A stretch of 64,000 nt of DNA from positions 1 through 64,000 of the forward strand of contig CAJUHR010000001.1 of assembly GCA_910586255.1 (NCBI GenBank). The letters run 5' to 3'. The translations under genes and the position numbers were made by a program. The stretch is from an uncultured Lachnospiraceae bacterium. GTDB taxonomy: Bacteria > Bacillota > Clostridia > Lachnospirales > Lachnospiraceae. The notes beneath the pieces were generated by a model. The model saw only the letters and a list, made by a program, of their open reading frames with translations, was not told the origin of the DNA and ran no database searches. Shown here in pieces: positions 40,038-49,079 of this stretch. The stretch's first letter is position 1. Each line of letters begins with the position of its first letter.

Positions 40038-40124
40038 AAAACTGCAAATATGCTGAAAGCTGAACCGAAATATGGAAAACAGGGAAACACCTCAAAATCA
40101 AAATTTCAGGAGGCAGAAATTAAG

Positions 40125-40994
40125 ATGGAAGAAAAGACAAATCTTTTGCAAACTCCCCTTATGCTGACTCTGGTAGTGGCAGGCAATATGGTTTATGCTC
40201 TGACAGTCAAGCTGTTTTTGATGCCTGCAGGTCTGGTGACCGGCGGTACCACCGGGATTGCCCTGGCAATGAACCACGGACTTGGGATTCCCATATCCCT
40301 GTTTGTCTTGGTGTTTAATGTATTTATGCTGATTGCCGGGTATTTTTTGCTGGGAAAGACCTTTGCCGTTACCACCATCATCAGCACCTTTACCTATCCG
40401 GTAGCCCTGGAGCTTTTTGAGCGGATCCTAGGGCCCCGGGTGATCACCCAGGATATTCTTTTGTGCACCTTGTTTTCCGGGTTGGGGATAGGCCTTTCTC
40501 TGGGGATTGTGATCCGGGCCGGGGCCTCCACCGGGGGGATGGATATCCCGCCTCTGGTGCTTAACAAATATTTCAGGATTCCCATATCCGCAAGTCTGTA
40601 TGTGTTTGATTTCTGTATTCTTCTGGCCCAGGCCTTCTGGAGCACGCCGGAGAAGCTTTTGTACGGGATACTGCTGGTTCTGACCTACACGGTGGTGCTG
40701 GATAAGCTGATGCTGATGGGAACAGCCCGGACGGAGGTGAAGGTGATCACCCGGTATCCGGACCGGATCCGGGACGGGATCCTTCATCAGTTAGACCGGG
40801 GAGTGACCATGTTCTACGGGGAGGGCGGATACCTGCATCAGGAGACTCAGGTGGTATTCAGCATTATTTCCAATCGGGAGCTGCCTCAGGTGGAAAAGCT
40901 GATCCATGCCATTGACCCGGAGAGCTTTATGGTGGTCAGCCGGGTCAGCGAGGTCCGGGGAAGAGGCTTCTCCATGAGTAAGAAATATCGGTAG
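40125..40994 (+). CDS. YitT family membrane protein
   Basis: A 289-residue protein with five to six N-terminal helices (YitT_membrane/DUF161: VYALTVKLFLMPAGLVTGGTTGIAL in part, GIVIRAGASTGGMDIPPLVL) and a cytoplasmic DUF2179 domain (about 205-285: TEVKVITRYPDRIRDGI, FSIISNRELPQVEKLI). Function is unknown. ATG 40125 with AGGAGG upstream is chosen; the longer frame from 40050 lacks a clear site. Probably last gene of the tyrS-ackA transcript or independently expressed. Confidence 0.9.
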   Translation: MEEKTNLLQTPLMLTLVVAGNMVYALTVKLFLMPAGLVTGGTTGIALAMNHGLGIPISLFVLVFNVFMLIAGYFLLGKTFAVTTIISTFTYPVALELFERILGPRVITQDILLCTLFSGLGIGLSLGIVIRAGASTGGMDIPPLVLNKYFRIPISASLYVFDFCILLAQAFWSTPEKLLYGILLVLTYTVVLDKLMLMGTARTEVKVITRYPDRIRDGILHQLDRGVTMFYGEGGYLHQETQVVFSIISNRELPQVEKLIHAIDPESFMVVSRVSEVRGRGFSMSKKYR

Positions 40995-41025
40995 AGCCGA
41001 TAGGAGGGGTTCGCCGTGTACATGT

Positions 41026-41050
41026 AAAAAGAGGAGCCTTATGGCTCCTC
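41026..41050 (-). terminator. Terminator of the hscC operon
   Basis: On the minus strand GAGGAGCC-ATAA-GGCTCCTC followed by TTTTTAC. The hairpin overlaps the last codons and stop of the Hsp70 gene. On the plus strand it could also stop yitT readthrough. Confidence 0.85.
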
Positions 41051-42730
41051 CATCATTTCCAAAAATTCTTTAAAGGCCTCCTTGGCCTCCTCAATAATCC
41101 CCTGGTCGTAGGTATTTAAGGCTTTCTCAAACTTCCGGATAGCCGACTCCACAAACAGCCGGTCCTCCCCTAAGCTTTCCTCATAAACCCGCTCTCCCCG
41201 CAACAAAAGATACTTGTTCTCCTCCCTGTCCCTGGGATGGATTTTTAAGTAGGAGAGGGTTTTTAACCTTTCTTCGATCTCCTCCGGCGTCATGTCCACA
41301 TCCCGGCCGAAGAACACCTTTTTCATTACATTCTGGTTGGATACCACCTTGACCTCCACCTCCAAAAGAGAGTTGATGTCATAGGTGTAGGTCACATCCA
41401 CCGCCTCCTCCCCGGCCTTGCCGGCGGGAATATCGATCAAAAGCTCCCCCAGAGATAAGTTGTTGGCCGCAAAGCGGCTCTCCCCCTGAAGCACGTTGAC
41501 CCGGATCTTGTTCTGATTGTCCCGGACTGTGTAGAGCCGTTCCGTGCGGCTGGCAGGAATTACCGTGTTGCGCTCGATGATGGGGCAGAATACTCCGTTC
41601 TCATAGCGGTTTTCCGCCCACTCACGAACCACCTCTGTGCCTAAGGTAAAGGGACACACATCGGTCAGGATTACTTCCTTGATGGCATCCTTGCGCTCCT
41701 TCATGGCTCCCTGAATGGCAGCGCCTAAGGCCACAGCCTCATCCGGGTTGATGTTGGTGTCCGGCAGCATTTTAAAGAGCTTGCTGACGAAGCGGCGGAT
41801 GATGGGACTCTTTGTTGCACCGCCTACCAGCACCACCTTGTCAATATCTGACAGGCGCACATGGGCATCGGCCAGGCTGCGCTTCACCGGCTTGCGGATC
41901 CGCTCCAATAAGTCATTGCAGGCTTCTTCATATTTAGAGAGATCTACCTCTAGCTCGTAAGATTTTTCATCTATCCGGCAGCGCATAACCGATACCCGGT
42001 TGTCGGAAAAGCCCAGCTTGCAGTGTTCTGCCTGCTTGTGGACATGGCGCAGAGTTTTTTCACTTAATGATAACCGATCCAGCTCCGGATATTTGTCAAA
42101 GAACATGGTCTCTAGGACCGCGGTAAAATCCTCACCGCCCAAAAAGTTGTCCCCGGCCACGGCCCGTACCTCTAAGATCGTGTCAAACAGCTCTAAGATG
42201 GACACGTCAAAGGTGCCGCCTCCCAAGTCAAACACCAGAAAACGGGCAGAGTCATGATTCTGATACAGCCCGTAGGCAATGGCGGCGGCAGTGGGCTCGC
42301 TGATAATGCGCTCCACTTTAAGACCAGCCATCTCTCCGGCTCGTTTGGTAGCCTTGCGGCGCTGGTCATTGAAATAGGCGGGAACACTGATGACAGCCTC
42401 TGTCACCTCCTCGCCCAGATAGCTCTCCGCGTCCTCCTTTAAGACCCGCAGCACCAGGGCGGACAATTCCTCTGCCAGGAAGGTTTTGTGGAGAAGCTGA
42501 AACTGCTTCTTGCTTCCCATATCCCGCTTGAAAACAGCCGCAGCGCTGCCCGGGTATAAAAGGCTGCGCTCCACGGCGGATTCCCCTACATAAACCTGCT
42601 CCTCCTCGTCAATGCTGACAACGGACGGAGTCAGGTGCTTGCCGAGCCGGTTGGGGATGATCTTCGGCCCGTCCTCCGTAAAGTATGCCACCAGACTGTT
42701 GGTGGTTCCAAGGTCAATTCCAATAATCAT
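41039..42730 (-). CDS. hscC: HscC-like Hsp70 family chaperone
   Basis: Hsp70-type ATPase chaperone, 563 residues, shorter than DnaK. Phosphate loops are intact: IGIDLGTTNSLVAY at the N-terminus, FDLGGGTFDVSIL near 185 and VLVGGATKSPIIR near 310. The substrate-binding domain is present (VCPFTLGTEVVRE, ERNTVIPASRTERLYT) but the helical lid is truncated, and no EEVD-like tail is seen, as in HscC. It lies directly downstream of a J-like/TPR gene, so the two form a dedicated chaperone pair separate from DnaK-DnaJ-GrpE. Confidence 0.9.
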   Translation of the reverse strand: MIIGIDLGTTNSLVAYFTEDGPKIIPNRLGKHLTPSVVSIDEEEQVYVGESAVERSLLYPGSAAAVFKRDMGSKKQFQLLHKTFLAEELSALVLRVLKEDAESYLGEEVTEAVISVPAYFNDQRRKATKRAGEMAGLKVERIISEPTAAAIAYGLYQNHDSARFLVFDLGGGTFDVSILELFDTILEVRAVAGDNFLGGEDFTAVLETMFFDKYPELDRLSLSEKTLRHVHKQAEHCKLGFSDNRVSVMRCRIDEKSYELEVDLSKYEEACNDLLERIRKPVKRSLADAHVRLSDIDKVVLVGGATKSPIIRRFVSKLFKMLPDTNINPDEAVALGAAIQGAMKERKDAIKEVILTDVCPFTLGTEVVREWAENRYENGVFCPIIERNTVIPASRTERLYTVRDNQNKIRVNVLQGESRFAANNLSLGELLIDIPAGKAGEEAVDVTYTYDINSLLEVEVKVVSNQNVMKKVFFGRDVDMTPEEIEERLKTLSYLKIHPRDREENKYLLLRGERVYEESLGEDRLFVESAIRKFEKALNTYDQGIIEEAKEAFKEFLEMMEEP

Positions 42731-42757
42731 AGTCTGCCTTTCTTGCTAGTAGATATA

Positions 42758-45700
42758 TTACTTGTGTTTTTTACCTAATTGTTTCAGAAGATGATCCAGA
42801 GTGGCCCGGGCAGTGATGCCATGGGGATTGGCCTCTAAGGATTTTTCATAATAAGCAATGGCCTGGTCATAGTCTTCTATAGCCTCATAGTACATGGCCA
42901 GATAAAGATAGCCTTCAAAGCACACCGGATGGCGGCATTGCCTGCACCGCAGACATTCATTCATCTGGCGGAAATAGCTTAAGCCTTTTTCTGTCTCTCC
43001 CAGACAGATGTAGATCCACCCATGGCGCATAAGACGGGCGGGCCGGTAGGGACGATAGTTTAAGTAATATTCCTCAGACACCCACTTGGTCCTGGCAAAG
43101 TGCTCTAAGGATCGCTGGGCGTGAAGCTTTGCGTCCTTAAAACGTCTCATGCGGAAGCAGATGGAAGCCAGCTCCCATTCCAGCTCGTGAAGCTCGTCCT
43201 CATCGGTCTCAGTGGCAAGAGCTTTTAAAAAGTAAGTCTCTGCCTTTTTAAAATCCATCAGCTGATCCTTATAGTAGGCCGCAAGGTCGCTGTAGCGGTC
43301 AGCCTTCTGATCCTTCTTTGCGGTCTGAACTCCCTTTTTGTAGGTGCGGAGGGCCAGCGTCAGGTGTCCCTGCAGATACTGGACATCGCCTACCCGGGAA
43401 TAGTAGTCCTTATTTTCCGGGTCCTTCTCAAAGTACTTTAAGGCCTGCTTATAGTCTCCCAGATACCGATATAAAAATCCCAGTTCCTTGAAAATACTCT
43501 TATCATCCGGTTCATTTTCCAGATTTTTCTTGTAGCATTCAATGGACTTTTGAAAATCTCCCAAGGCCTCATAGCAGTCTGCCAGATTGCCGTAGGGAAG
43601 CTGGCTTTTCTTGTCGCCAAGATGCTCCAGGGCCTGCTCAAAACAGGAGATTGCCTTTTTAAAATCTCCCAGCCGCTCATAGCAGCAACCAATGTTGTTG
43701 TAGATAACCCACTCGTCAGGGCCGTACTTCAGAGCCTCGTGAAAATCCTTTAGCGCCTCATCAATATCCATGTTGTGCATGTAAAACAGTCCACGGTGTA
43801 CCAGGTCGTGACAGGAAGGGCGGGCCGTGATCTGACGGTCCATGTAGGAGATGGCCTTTTTGAAATCCTCCGGGTCATTGCCCTCCTGATAACGGTCCCG
43901 GTAAAAGTCTGCCAGCTTCTCGCAGGCCTCCCGGTGGATATCCTTGTATTTTAGCGCCTCCTCATAACACTCCATGGCAACAACCTTCATCCCCAGCGCC
44001 TCCTGGCACAGGCCCATGTTGTAGTGGAGGACAGCCGAATCCTCGTACTGCTCCCTTGCCACACCGTAATCGGCCAGGGCCGCCTTGTATTTGCTGCTGT
44101 CCAGATGGATGTGGCCGCGAATCATCCGGTACTGCATCCGGTCCGGATTCTGTTCAATGGCAGTTGTCAGATGGGTGAGGGCGTCTTCTAAGTCATTGTT
44201 GTCCCAGTGGAGCAGGCCGATCTCGTACTCGATTTCCGACAAGTCTTCAATGTCCGTGTCCGGATTGTCGTGCTCGGCCAGCAGTTCCCGCGCGATCGGA
44301 AAGATCTTTTCCCGGTCCTGCCGGTTCTCGGCCAGATTCCGCAGAATCTTCACCTCGTAAAGGCGCAGGCAGGGGCTGAACTCAACTTCATTTTCCCGGG
44401 CTCTGTCCAGCACGCCTTTGGCATCCTTAAACTGGTCATGGTAGAAGAATACCTGGGCGGCCAGCAGATAGGGCTTGTAATGGCCCGGATAAATATTGAT
44501 GGCATTGTAATAATCATCCACCACCTGCTGTCCCTTGCGCAGTTCATATGCCGCCTCCTGCCGCTGTAAGTATGCAGGGTAGTAGCCGCCATCCTCCCCG
44601 ATTACCTGGTCACAGGCATCGATGGAGCGCTCATACTGCTTATATTGAAAGAGAAGATATGCCTTGTACTGCATGGCAGCCAGCCGGTCCCTTGGATTTT
44701 TGGCAACAGAGACAGCCATCTCTACATATTGCAGGGAGAGATCCTGATTTTTCAGTTCATGGTAGCAGCCGCTTAGAAGGTGGCATGCCTGAAACTCACG
44801 GGAAATTCTTTTTCGGTTTTCCTCCGAACCGTCATCTGTGGTCTGGCGGATCAATTCCAACCAACGCAGCAGGTGGGGCAGGGCCTCTTCATACCGGTCC
44901 ACCCGGTACAGAAGCCGGCCGTACAAGTTCTCATAGGAATATTCTGTGTCTGGATCCGGCTTAAAATCCTCCAGCATGGCCACCGCATCCTCCGGACGCT
45001 CGTTTTGAAACAGACACCAGCCCAGCTCAATGGTATTGTCTTTCCGCTTTGCTTCATCCAGCTCCGAATCCTCCAAAGAGGCCTGATATTGAGCAATCAG
45101 GGCGTCATTGGTAAAATTCATGAGTTCCAAAACCTCATCATCCTGCCCATCCATATCAAGAAGCTGAATCATCAGCTCCTTGGCCTCAATAAAGTCCTCC
45201 TTGTCGATCAGGTAGCGGGCCTTGCCTAACTTAGCCATATAGTGAGTGGGAAGCCGGTCCAAAAGCTGCTGCCAGAGAGAGGCAGCCTGTTCTTTTTCAT
45301 CCAGGGCCCAACAGGCGTAAGCGCAGTAAAGAATCATGTAATCGTCCGGAGCCGGCAGGTCAAGGAGCCGCTGATTTAAAAGAACAGTGGCGTTTTTTAG
45401 CATCTGGTACAGAGGACTCTGGCGATCTGCGGAGTAGGTGAGGGCTTCCGGGTCTGTGGTATCGGTGAGAACGGCTCCGTAGGTGGAGGCCTCTGCTGCT
45501 ATGCGGGCATTCTCCTGAGGGTCGTCAGGCTGGGCCAGTTTCTTCTCCCGAAAGGTCTCCAGCCCGGCCGTCAGAATCCGGAGCCGCTCCGTATCCTCAT
45601 AGGGATGGTACAGATGAAAGGCCGCAAGATCCGCAAGCTTTGCTATACAGCCCTCCATCTGTCTGCGGCTCACCTGTCTGCGGATATCCAGGTAATTGCG

Positions 45701-46258
45701 GATGTAGCCGTCAGCATCCATGGACTCCGTATCAAATGCCTGGAACAGATCGAAGCTGATGGCCTCCGGGTTCTCTATGTAGTAAAGGACATAATTCATG
45801 AAATTTTCAGGAAACTGCTGTTTTAATGCTTCCTGGTCCTCAACGATCTGGAAGGTGTCATTCAGCAGCTGCCATACGGTCTGAGGCAGATAAATGTGAT
45901 CCATCAGATAAGCCATCAGGGCTTCTCTGGTCTGCAAGGAGGTGTCCAGATCCTCGCAGAGCGGGTCGGACAGAAGCTTCTTCCATTCCTCAGGCTGCCG
46001 GCGCAGGCGGATATCCTGGTAGACCTTATCGATCCGGTCGATCCAAAGGTCTGTCTCTGTCTTTTCTTTCTCTTCTTCCTCCTTGGGCTGATGGAGGAGG
46101 GCGATTGCTCCTTCATAGGCCTCCCGCAGCCGTTTAAAGCCGTCCGGATCGTCTTCCGGATTGGTGATTTTTAGCAGCCTCAAATAAGCAGACTTGATGG
46201 CGGCCTCGTCTGAGGTCTCCGGGATGCCAAGTATGTGGAAGATCATTGCATGTTCCAT
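42758..46258 (-). CDS. Giant TPR protein with degenerate J domain
   Basis: 1166 residues. The first about 60 residues have a J-domain pattern (ILGIPETSDEAAIKSAYLRL, then LREAYEGAI), but the catalytic HPD tripeptide is replaced: the loop reads ITNPEDDPDGFKRL. The rest is an array of TPR-like helical hairpins, clearest in the C-terminal half (segments such as YNNIGCCYERLGDFKKAISC and CYEALGDFQKSIECYKKNLE). There is no signal peptide or membrane helix. It is the first gene of a two-gene operon with the HscC-like Hsp70. Inferred to deliver clients or act as a scaffold for that Hsp70; ATPase stimulation through HPD is unlikely. Confidence 0.85.
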   Translation of the reverse strand: MEHAMIFHILGIPETSDEAAIKSAYLRLLKITNPEDDPDGFKRLREAYEGAIALLHQPKEEEEKEKTETDLWIDRIDKVYQDIRLRRQPEEWKKLLSDPLCEDLDTSLQTREALMAYLMDHIYLPQTVWQLLNDTFQIVEDQEALKQQFPENFMNYVLYYIENPEAISFDLFQAFDTESMDADGYIRNYLDIRRQVSRRQMEGCIAKLADLAAFHLYHPYEDTERLRILTAGLETFREKKLAQPDDPQENARIAAEASTYGAVLTDTTDPEALTYSADRQSPLYQMLKNATVLLNQRLLDLPAPDDYMILYCAYACWALDEKEQAASLWQQLLDRLPTHYMAKLGKARYLIDKEDFIEAKELMIQLLDMDGQDDEVLELMNFTNDALIAQYQASLEDSELDEAKRKDNTIELGWCLFQNERPEDAVAMLEDFKPDPDTEYSYENLYGRLLYRVDRYEEALPHLLRWLELIRQTTDDGSEENRKRISREFQACHLLSGCYHELKNQDLSLQYVEMAVSVAKNPRDRLAAMQYKAYLLFQYKQYERSIDACDQVIGEDGGYYPAYLQRQEAAYELRKGQQVVDDYYNAINIYPGHYKPYLLAAQVFFYHDQFKDAKGVLDRARENEVEFSPCLRLYEVKILRNLAENRQDREKIFPIARELLAEHDNPDTDIEDLSEIEYEIGLLHWDNNDLEDALTHLTTAIEQNPDRMQYRMIRGHIHLDSSKYKAALADYGVAREQYEDSAVLHYNMGLCQEALGMKVVAMECYEEALKYKDIHREACEKLADFYRDRYQEGNDPEDFKKAISYMDRQITARPSCHDLVHRGLFYMHNMDIDEALKDFHEALKYGPDEWVIYNNIGCCYERLGDFKKAISCFEQALEHLGDKKSQLPYGNLADCYEALGDFQKSIECYKKNLENEPDDKSIFKELGFLYRYLGDYKQALKYFEKDPENKDYYSRVGDVQYLQGHLTLALRTYKKGVQTAKKDQKADRYSDLAAYYKDQLMDFKKAETYFLKALATETDEDELHELEWELASICFRMRRFKDAKLHAQRSLEHFARTKWVSEEYYLNYRPYRPARLMRHGWIYICLGETEKGLSYFRQMNECLRCRQCRHPVCFEGYLYLAMYYEAIEDYDQAIAYYEKSLEANPHGITARATLDHLLKQLGKKHK

Positions 46259-46280
46259 AGTTTCCTCCGTTTTGTCGGTG

Positions 46281-46302
46281 ATTCACATGACAGCATGTGA
46301 AT
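46281..46302 (-). promoter_or_regulatory. Perfect hairpin upstream of the TPR gene
   Basis: ATTCACATG (46281-46289) and CATGTGAAT (46294-46302) form a 9-bp stem with a 4-nt loop, 23 bases before the start codon. It resembles the core of the 31-bp element at 56720 and may be a decayed copy, or an operator. Confidence 0.45.
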
Positions 46303-46323
46303 ACTATTGATTTTGGAATATTG

Positions 46324-46435
46324 GCAATCGTTCAGATAAGTTTAACGGTCACAGGTATCCGCAACCGCTTGGGCAAACTGAACAGCTATGGATATTGTAC
46401 CACCTTTGAGGAGAAAGGGGAAGGGATTTTTACAG
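46324..46435 (+). repeat. Diverged repeat related to element 1
   Basis: GTTCAGATAAGT near the left and GGGATTTTTACAGGTTGCTG near the right correspond to GTTCAGATAGGT and GGATTTTTGCAGGTTACTG of the element at 22156, with a diverged middle. It abuts the element 3 relative at 46436, giving a composite. No flanking duplication was found. Confidence 0.55.
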
Positions 46436-46586
46436 GTTGCTGTTCACGGGGGGCATCTTCTTGTCCGGCTCTGCCGAACAAGAAGCATCGTGCGTTCGCC
46501 CGATGTGGTAAAACGGATAAAATCAGTCTTACAAGCAAGCTTGACGCCTGCTTTTATCCGTTTTTCCCCGCCCCGCGAATTGTAAC
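46436..46586 (-). repeat. Inverted second copy of element 3 (151 bp)
   Basis: Read on the minus strand it runs GTTACAATTCGCGGGG to CCCGTGAACAGCAAC and follows element 3 (37317-37468) base for base with about a dozen or so differences, including both internal hairpins. Flanks are TTTTACAG and CAAATAGT, so no target duplication remains. It lies between the TPR gene and the nrdD terminator. Confidence 0.85.
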
Positions 46587-46604
46587 CAAATAGTAATACA
46601 AACA

Positions 46605-46632
46605 ACCAGGGTCCTTTGGAGAGGACCCTGGT
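46605..46632 (-). terminator. Terminator of nrdD
   Basis: ACCAGGGTCCT and AGGACCCTGGT pair perfectly over 11 bp with a 6-nt loop. On the minus strand the tail reads TTGTTTGTATT. Confidence 0.8.
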
Positions 46633-46664
46633 ATATGATGGTATTGATATGTCAGCCGTTCATT

Positions 46665-48842
46665 TTACAGATGCAGCACCCGCTCGCGAATCTCCTGGGT
46701 GCGTCCCTGGTTCCAGAACTGAGTGCCGATGTAGCCGCAGGTACGGCGGGCCACGGTCAGCTTATTCTGGTCCCGGTTGCCGCAGTTGGGACATTCCCAC
46801 ACCAGTTTGCCGGACTCATCCTCGATCACCTGAATCTCCCCGTCAAAGCCGCAGCACTCGCAGTAATCACTTTTGGTGTTCAGCTCCGCGTACATGATGT
46901 TGTCGTAAATAAACTGCATTACGCTGAGAACCGCAGGGATATTGTGCTGCATGTTGGGCACCTCCACATAGCTGATAGCGCCGCCGGGAGAAAGCTTCTG
47001 GAAGTCTGCCTCAAATTTCAGCTTGGTGAAGGCATCGATCTTTTCGGTCACATGGACATGGTAGCTGTTGGTGATGTAGTTTTTGTCCGTCACCCCGGGG
47101 ATGATGCCAAAGCGCTTCTGGAGACATTTGGCAAAGCGGTAGGTGGTGGACTCCATGGGAGTCCCGTAAACCGAGTAGCTGATATGCTCGGCCGCCTTCC
47201 ACTGGGCGCACTTGTCATTGAGCCGCTGCATTACCTTTAAGGCAAATTCCTTGGCCTCCGAATCTGTGTGAGGCTTGCCCATCATCCGCATGGTCATCTC
47301 ACAGAGGCCGGCATAGCCGAGAGAGATGGTGGAATAGCCGTTGTACAGAAGCTTGTCGATCTTTTCTCCCTTTTCCAGACGGGCCAGAGCGCCATTTTGC
47401 CACAGGATCGGAGCCACATCGGAGGGGGTTCCAAGAAGCCGCTCATGACGGCAGCGCAGGGCCCGGTGACACAGTTCCAGACGCTCATCCAGGATTTTCC
47501 AGAACTGCTCCATATCTCCCTCAGAGCTGCAGGCCACATCCACCAGGTTGATGGTGACGACCCCCTGGTTGAACCGGCCATAGAATTTGTGGCTTCCGTC
47601 CGGATTGACCTGGGAATCCTCCACGGTCAAAAAGGAGCGGCATCCCATGCAGGGATATACGTCCCCCCGCTTTAATTCCTTCATGACCTTGGCGGAAATA
47701 TAGTCCGGTACCATCCGCTTGGCCGTACACCTGGCAGCCAGCTCAGTCAGATACCAGTAGGGAGAATCCGGGGTGATATTGTCCTCATCCAGCACATAGA
47801 TCAGCTTGGGGAAGGCCGGGGTGATCCACACGCCGTGCTGATTTTTGACGCCCTGCATCCTCTGGCGCATGACCTCCTCTATAATCATGGCCAGATCCTT
47901 CCTGGTCTGTCCCTCAGGAACCTCATCCAGGTACATAAACACCGTCACAAAGGGAGCCTGTCCGTTGCAGGTCATCAGGGTGATCAGCTGGTACTGGATC
48001 GTCTGGATACCGCGGGTGATCTCGTCCTTCAGCTGTTCTTCCGTGATTCGGTCAATGATTTTTTCGTCCATGGACTCGCCCATCTCCTGACGGAGACGGA
48101 CCGTGTTTTCACGAATCTTTTTGCGGCTGACCTCCACAAAGGGAGCCAGATGGGACAGGGTGAAGGTCTGGCCGCCGTACTGGTTGCTGGCCACCTGTGC
48201 CACGATCTGTGTGGTGATATTGCAGGCTGTATAGAATGAATGGGGTTTTTCAATCATGGTCTCGCTGATGACGGTTCCGTTCTGCAGCATATCCTCCAGA
48301 TCGATCAGGTCACAGTTGTGTTCCCGCTGGGCAAAGTAGTCGGAATCGTGGAAGTGAATGATCCCTTCCCTGTGAGCCCGCACAACCTCCTCCGGCAGAA
48401 GGAGGCGCATGGTCAGATCCTTGCTGACCTCACCGGCCATATAATCTCTCTGAGTGGAGTTGATCACCGGGTTCTTGTTGGAATTCTCCTGCTTGACCTC
48501 CTCGTTCATCCGGTCGATCAGGGACAAAATGCCGTTGTCCGTGGTATTGGCCTTGCGGGCCAGCTCCCGGCGGAAGCGGTAGCGGACATACTTCTGAGCC
48601 ACCTCGTAGCCCCGCATCTCCATAATGCCCTTTTCTACCATGTCCTGTATATCTTCCACATTGGCAGCATGGGGAAGCTCGGAAAGCTGCTTTTCAATGG
48701 TATCCGCAATGGCGTCAATTTGGTAAGAGTTGAGCTGATGGATCTTGGGAATCTCAAGATTTGCCTTGGCAATGGCATTTTTGATCTTGGAGATCTCAAA
48801 GGAAACTTCTTCCCCGTTCCGCTTGATAACCTTTAATATCAT
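46665..48842 (-). CDS. nrdD: Anaerobic ribonucleoside-triphosphate reductase
   Basis: Class III glycyl-radical reductase that makes dNTPs under anoxia. 725 residues from ATG 48842. N-terminal ATP-cone (ILKVIKRNGEEVSFEISKI), catalytic core with cysteines such as NPCMGCRSFL-like YPCMGCRSFL, a zinc site of two C-x2-C pairs (CECCGFDG and CPNCGN), and the glycyl radical loop RRTCGYIGTQFW near the end. Start choice: GGGAGG lies 6 bases before ATG 48842; the adjacent ATG 48845 is too close. The activase gene nrdG is not next to it in this window. Controlled by two NrdR boxes. Confidence 0.96.
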   Translation of the reverse strand: MILKVIKRNGEEVSFEISKIKNAIAKANLEIPKIHQLNSYQIDAIADTIEKQLSELPHAANVEDIQDMVEKGIMEMRGYEVAQKYVRYRFRRELARKANTTDNGILSLIDRMNEEVKQENSNKNPVINSTQRDYMAGEVSKDLTMRLLLPEEVVRAHREGIIHFHDSDYFAQREHNCDLIDLEDMLQNGTVISETMIEKPHSFYTACNITTQIVAQVASNQYGGQTFTLSHLAPFVEVSRKKIRENTVRLRQEMGESMDEKIIDRITEEQLKDEITRGIQTIQYQLITLMTCNGQAPFVTVFMYLDEVPEGQTRKDLAMIIEEVMRQRMQGVKNQHGVWITPAFPKLIYVLDEDNITPDSPYWYLTELAARCTAKRMVPDYISAKVMKELKRGDVYPCMGCRSFLTVEDSQVNPDGSHKFYGRFNQGVVTINLVDVACSSEGDMEQFWKILDERLELCHRALRCRHERLLGTPSDVAPILWQNGALARLEKGEKIDKLLYNGYSTISLGYAGLCEMTMRMMGKPHTDSEAKEFALKVMQRLNDKCAQWKAAEHISYSVYGTPMESTTYRFAKCLQKRFGIIPGVTDKNYITNSYHVHVTEKIDAFTKLKFEADFQKLSPGGAISYVEVPNMQHNIPAVLSVMQFIYDNIMYAELNTKSDYCECCGFDGEIQVIEDESGKLVWECPNCGNRDQNKLTVARRTCGYIGTQFWNQGRTQEIRERVLHL

Positions 48843-48874
48843 CATATACCTCCCGAATCGATTGTATAATGAAA

Positions 48875-48890
48875 TCACTATAAATAGTTG
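48875..48890 (-). promoter_or_regulatory. NrdR box 2 upstream of nrdD
   Basis: TCACTATAAATAGTTG resembles the NrdR consensus ACACWATATATWGTGT. Its centre lies 32 bp from box 1, about three helical turns, the spacing typical of paired NrdR sites. Confidence 0.8.
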
Positions 48891-48906
48891 TTGCTTAAAA
48901 TAACAG

Positions 48907-48922
48907 ACACAATATATAGTGA
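48907..48922 (-). promoter_or_regulatory. NrdR box 1 upstream of nrdD
   Basis: ACACAATATATAGTGA matches the NrdR consensus at 15 of 16 positions. It lies at and just after the predicted transcription start, where NrdR-(d)ATP would block initiation. Confidence 0.88.
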
Positions 48923-48933
48923 AAGCAGAATCT

Positions 48934-48962
48934 ATTATAGTCGATTTGGAGGGATAATGCAA
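48934..48962 (-). promoter_or_regulatory. SigA-type promoter of nrdD
   Basis: Minus strand TTGCAT (48962-48957), 17-bp spacer, perfect TATAAT (48939-48934). Confidence 0.85.
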
Positions 48963-49079
48963 GAGGAAAGTTGAGAGAGAAGAAAAAGATTTTTCTGCCG
49001 GTTTTTGCCGCGGACAGGTCCAAACGGTTGCGTCCGTTCTCCGTTTTGACCTGTCCAAAGATGCCTTTGCAAAGACACT

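Noticed and set aside
46259..46330. Promoter for the TPR-hscC operon
   Set aside because: TTGCCA with a GTATTC-like -10 was considered, but the -10 is too poor to report.
46297..46593. Small frames in the repeat zone before nrdD
   Set aside because: They translate hairpin arms of the repeat copies and have no start signals.
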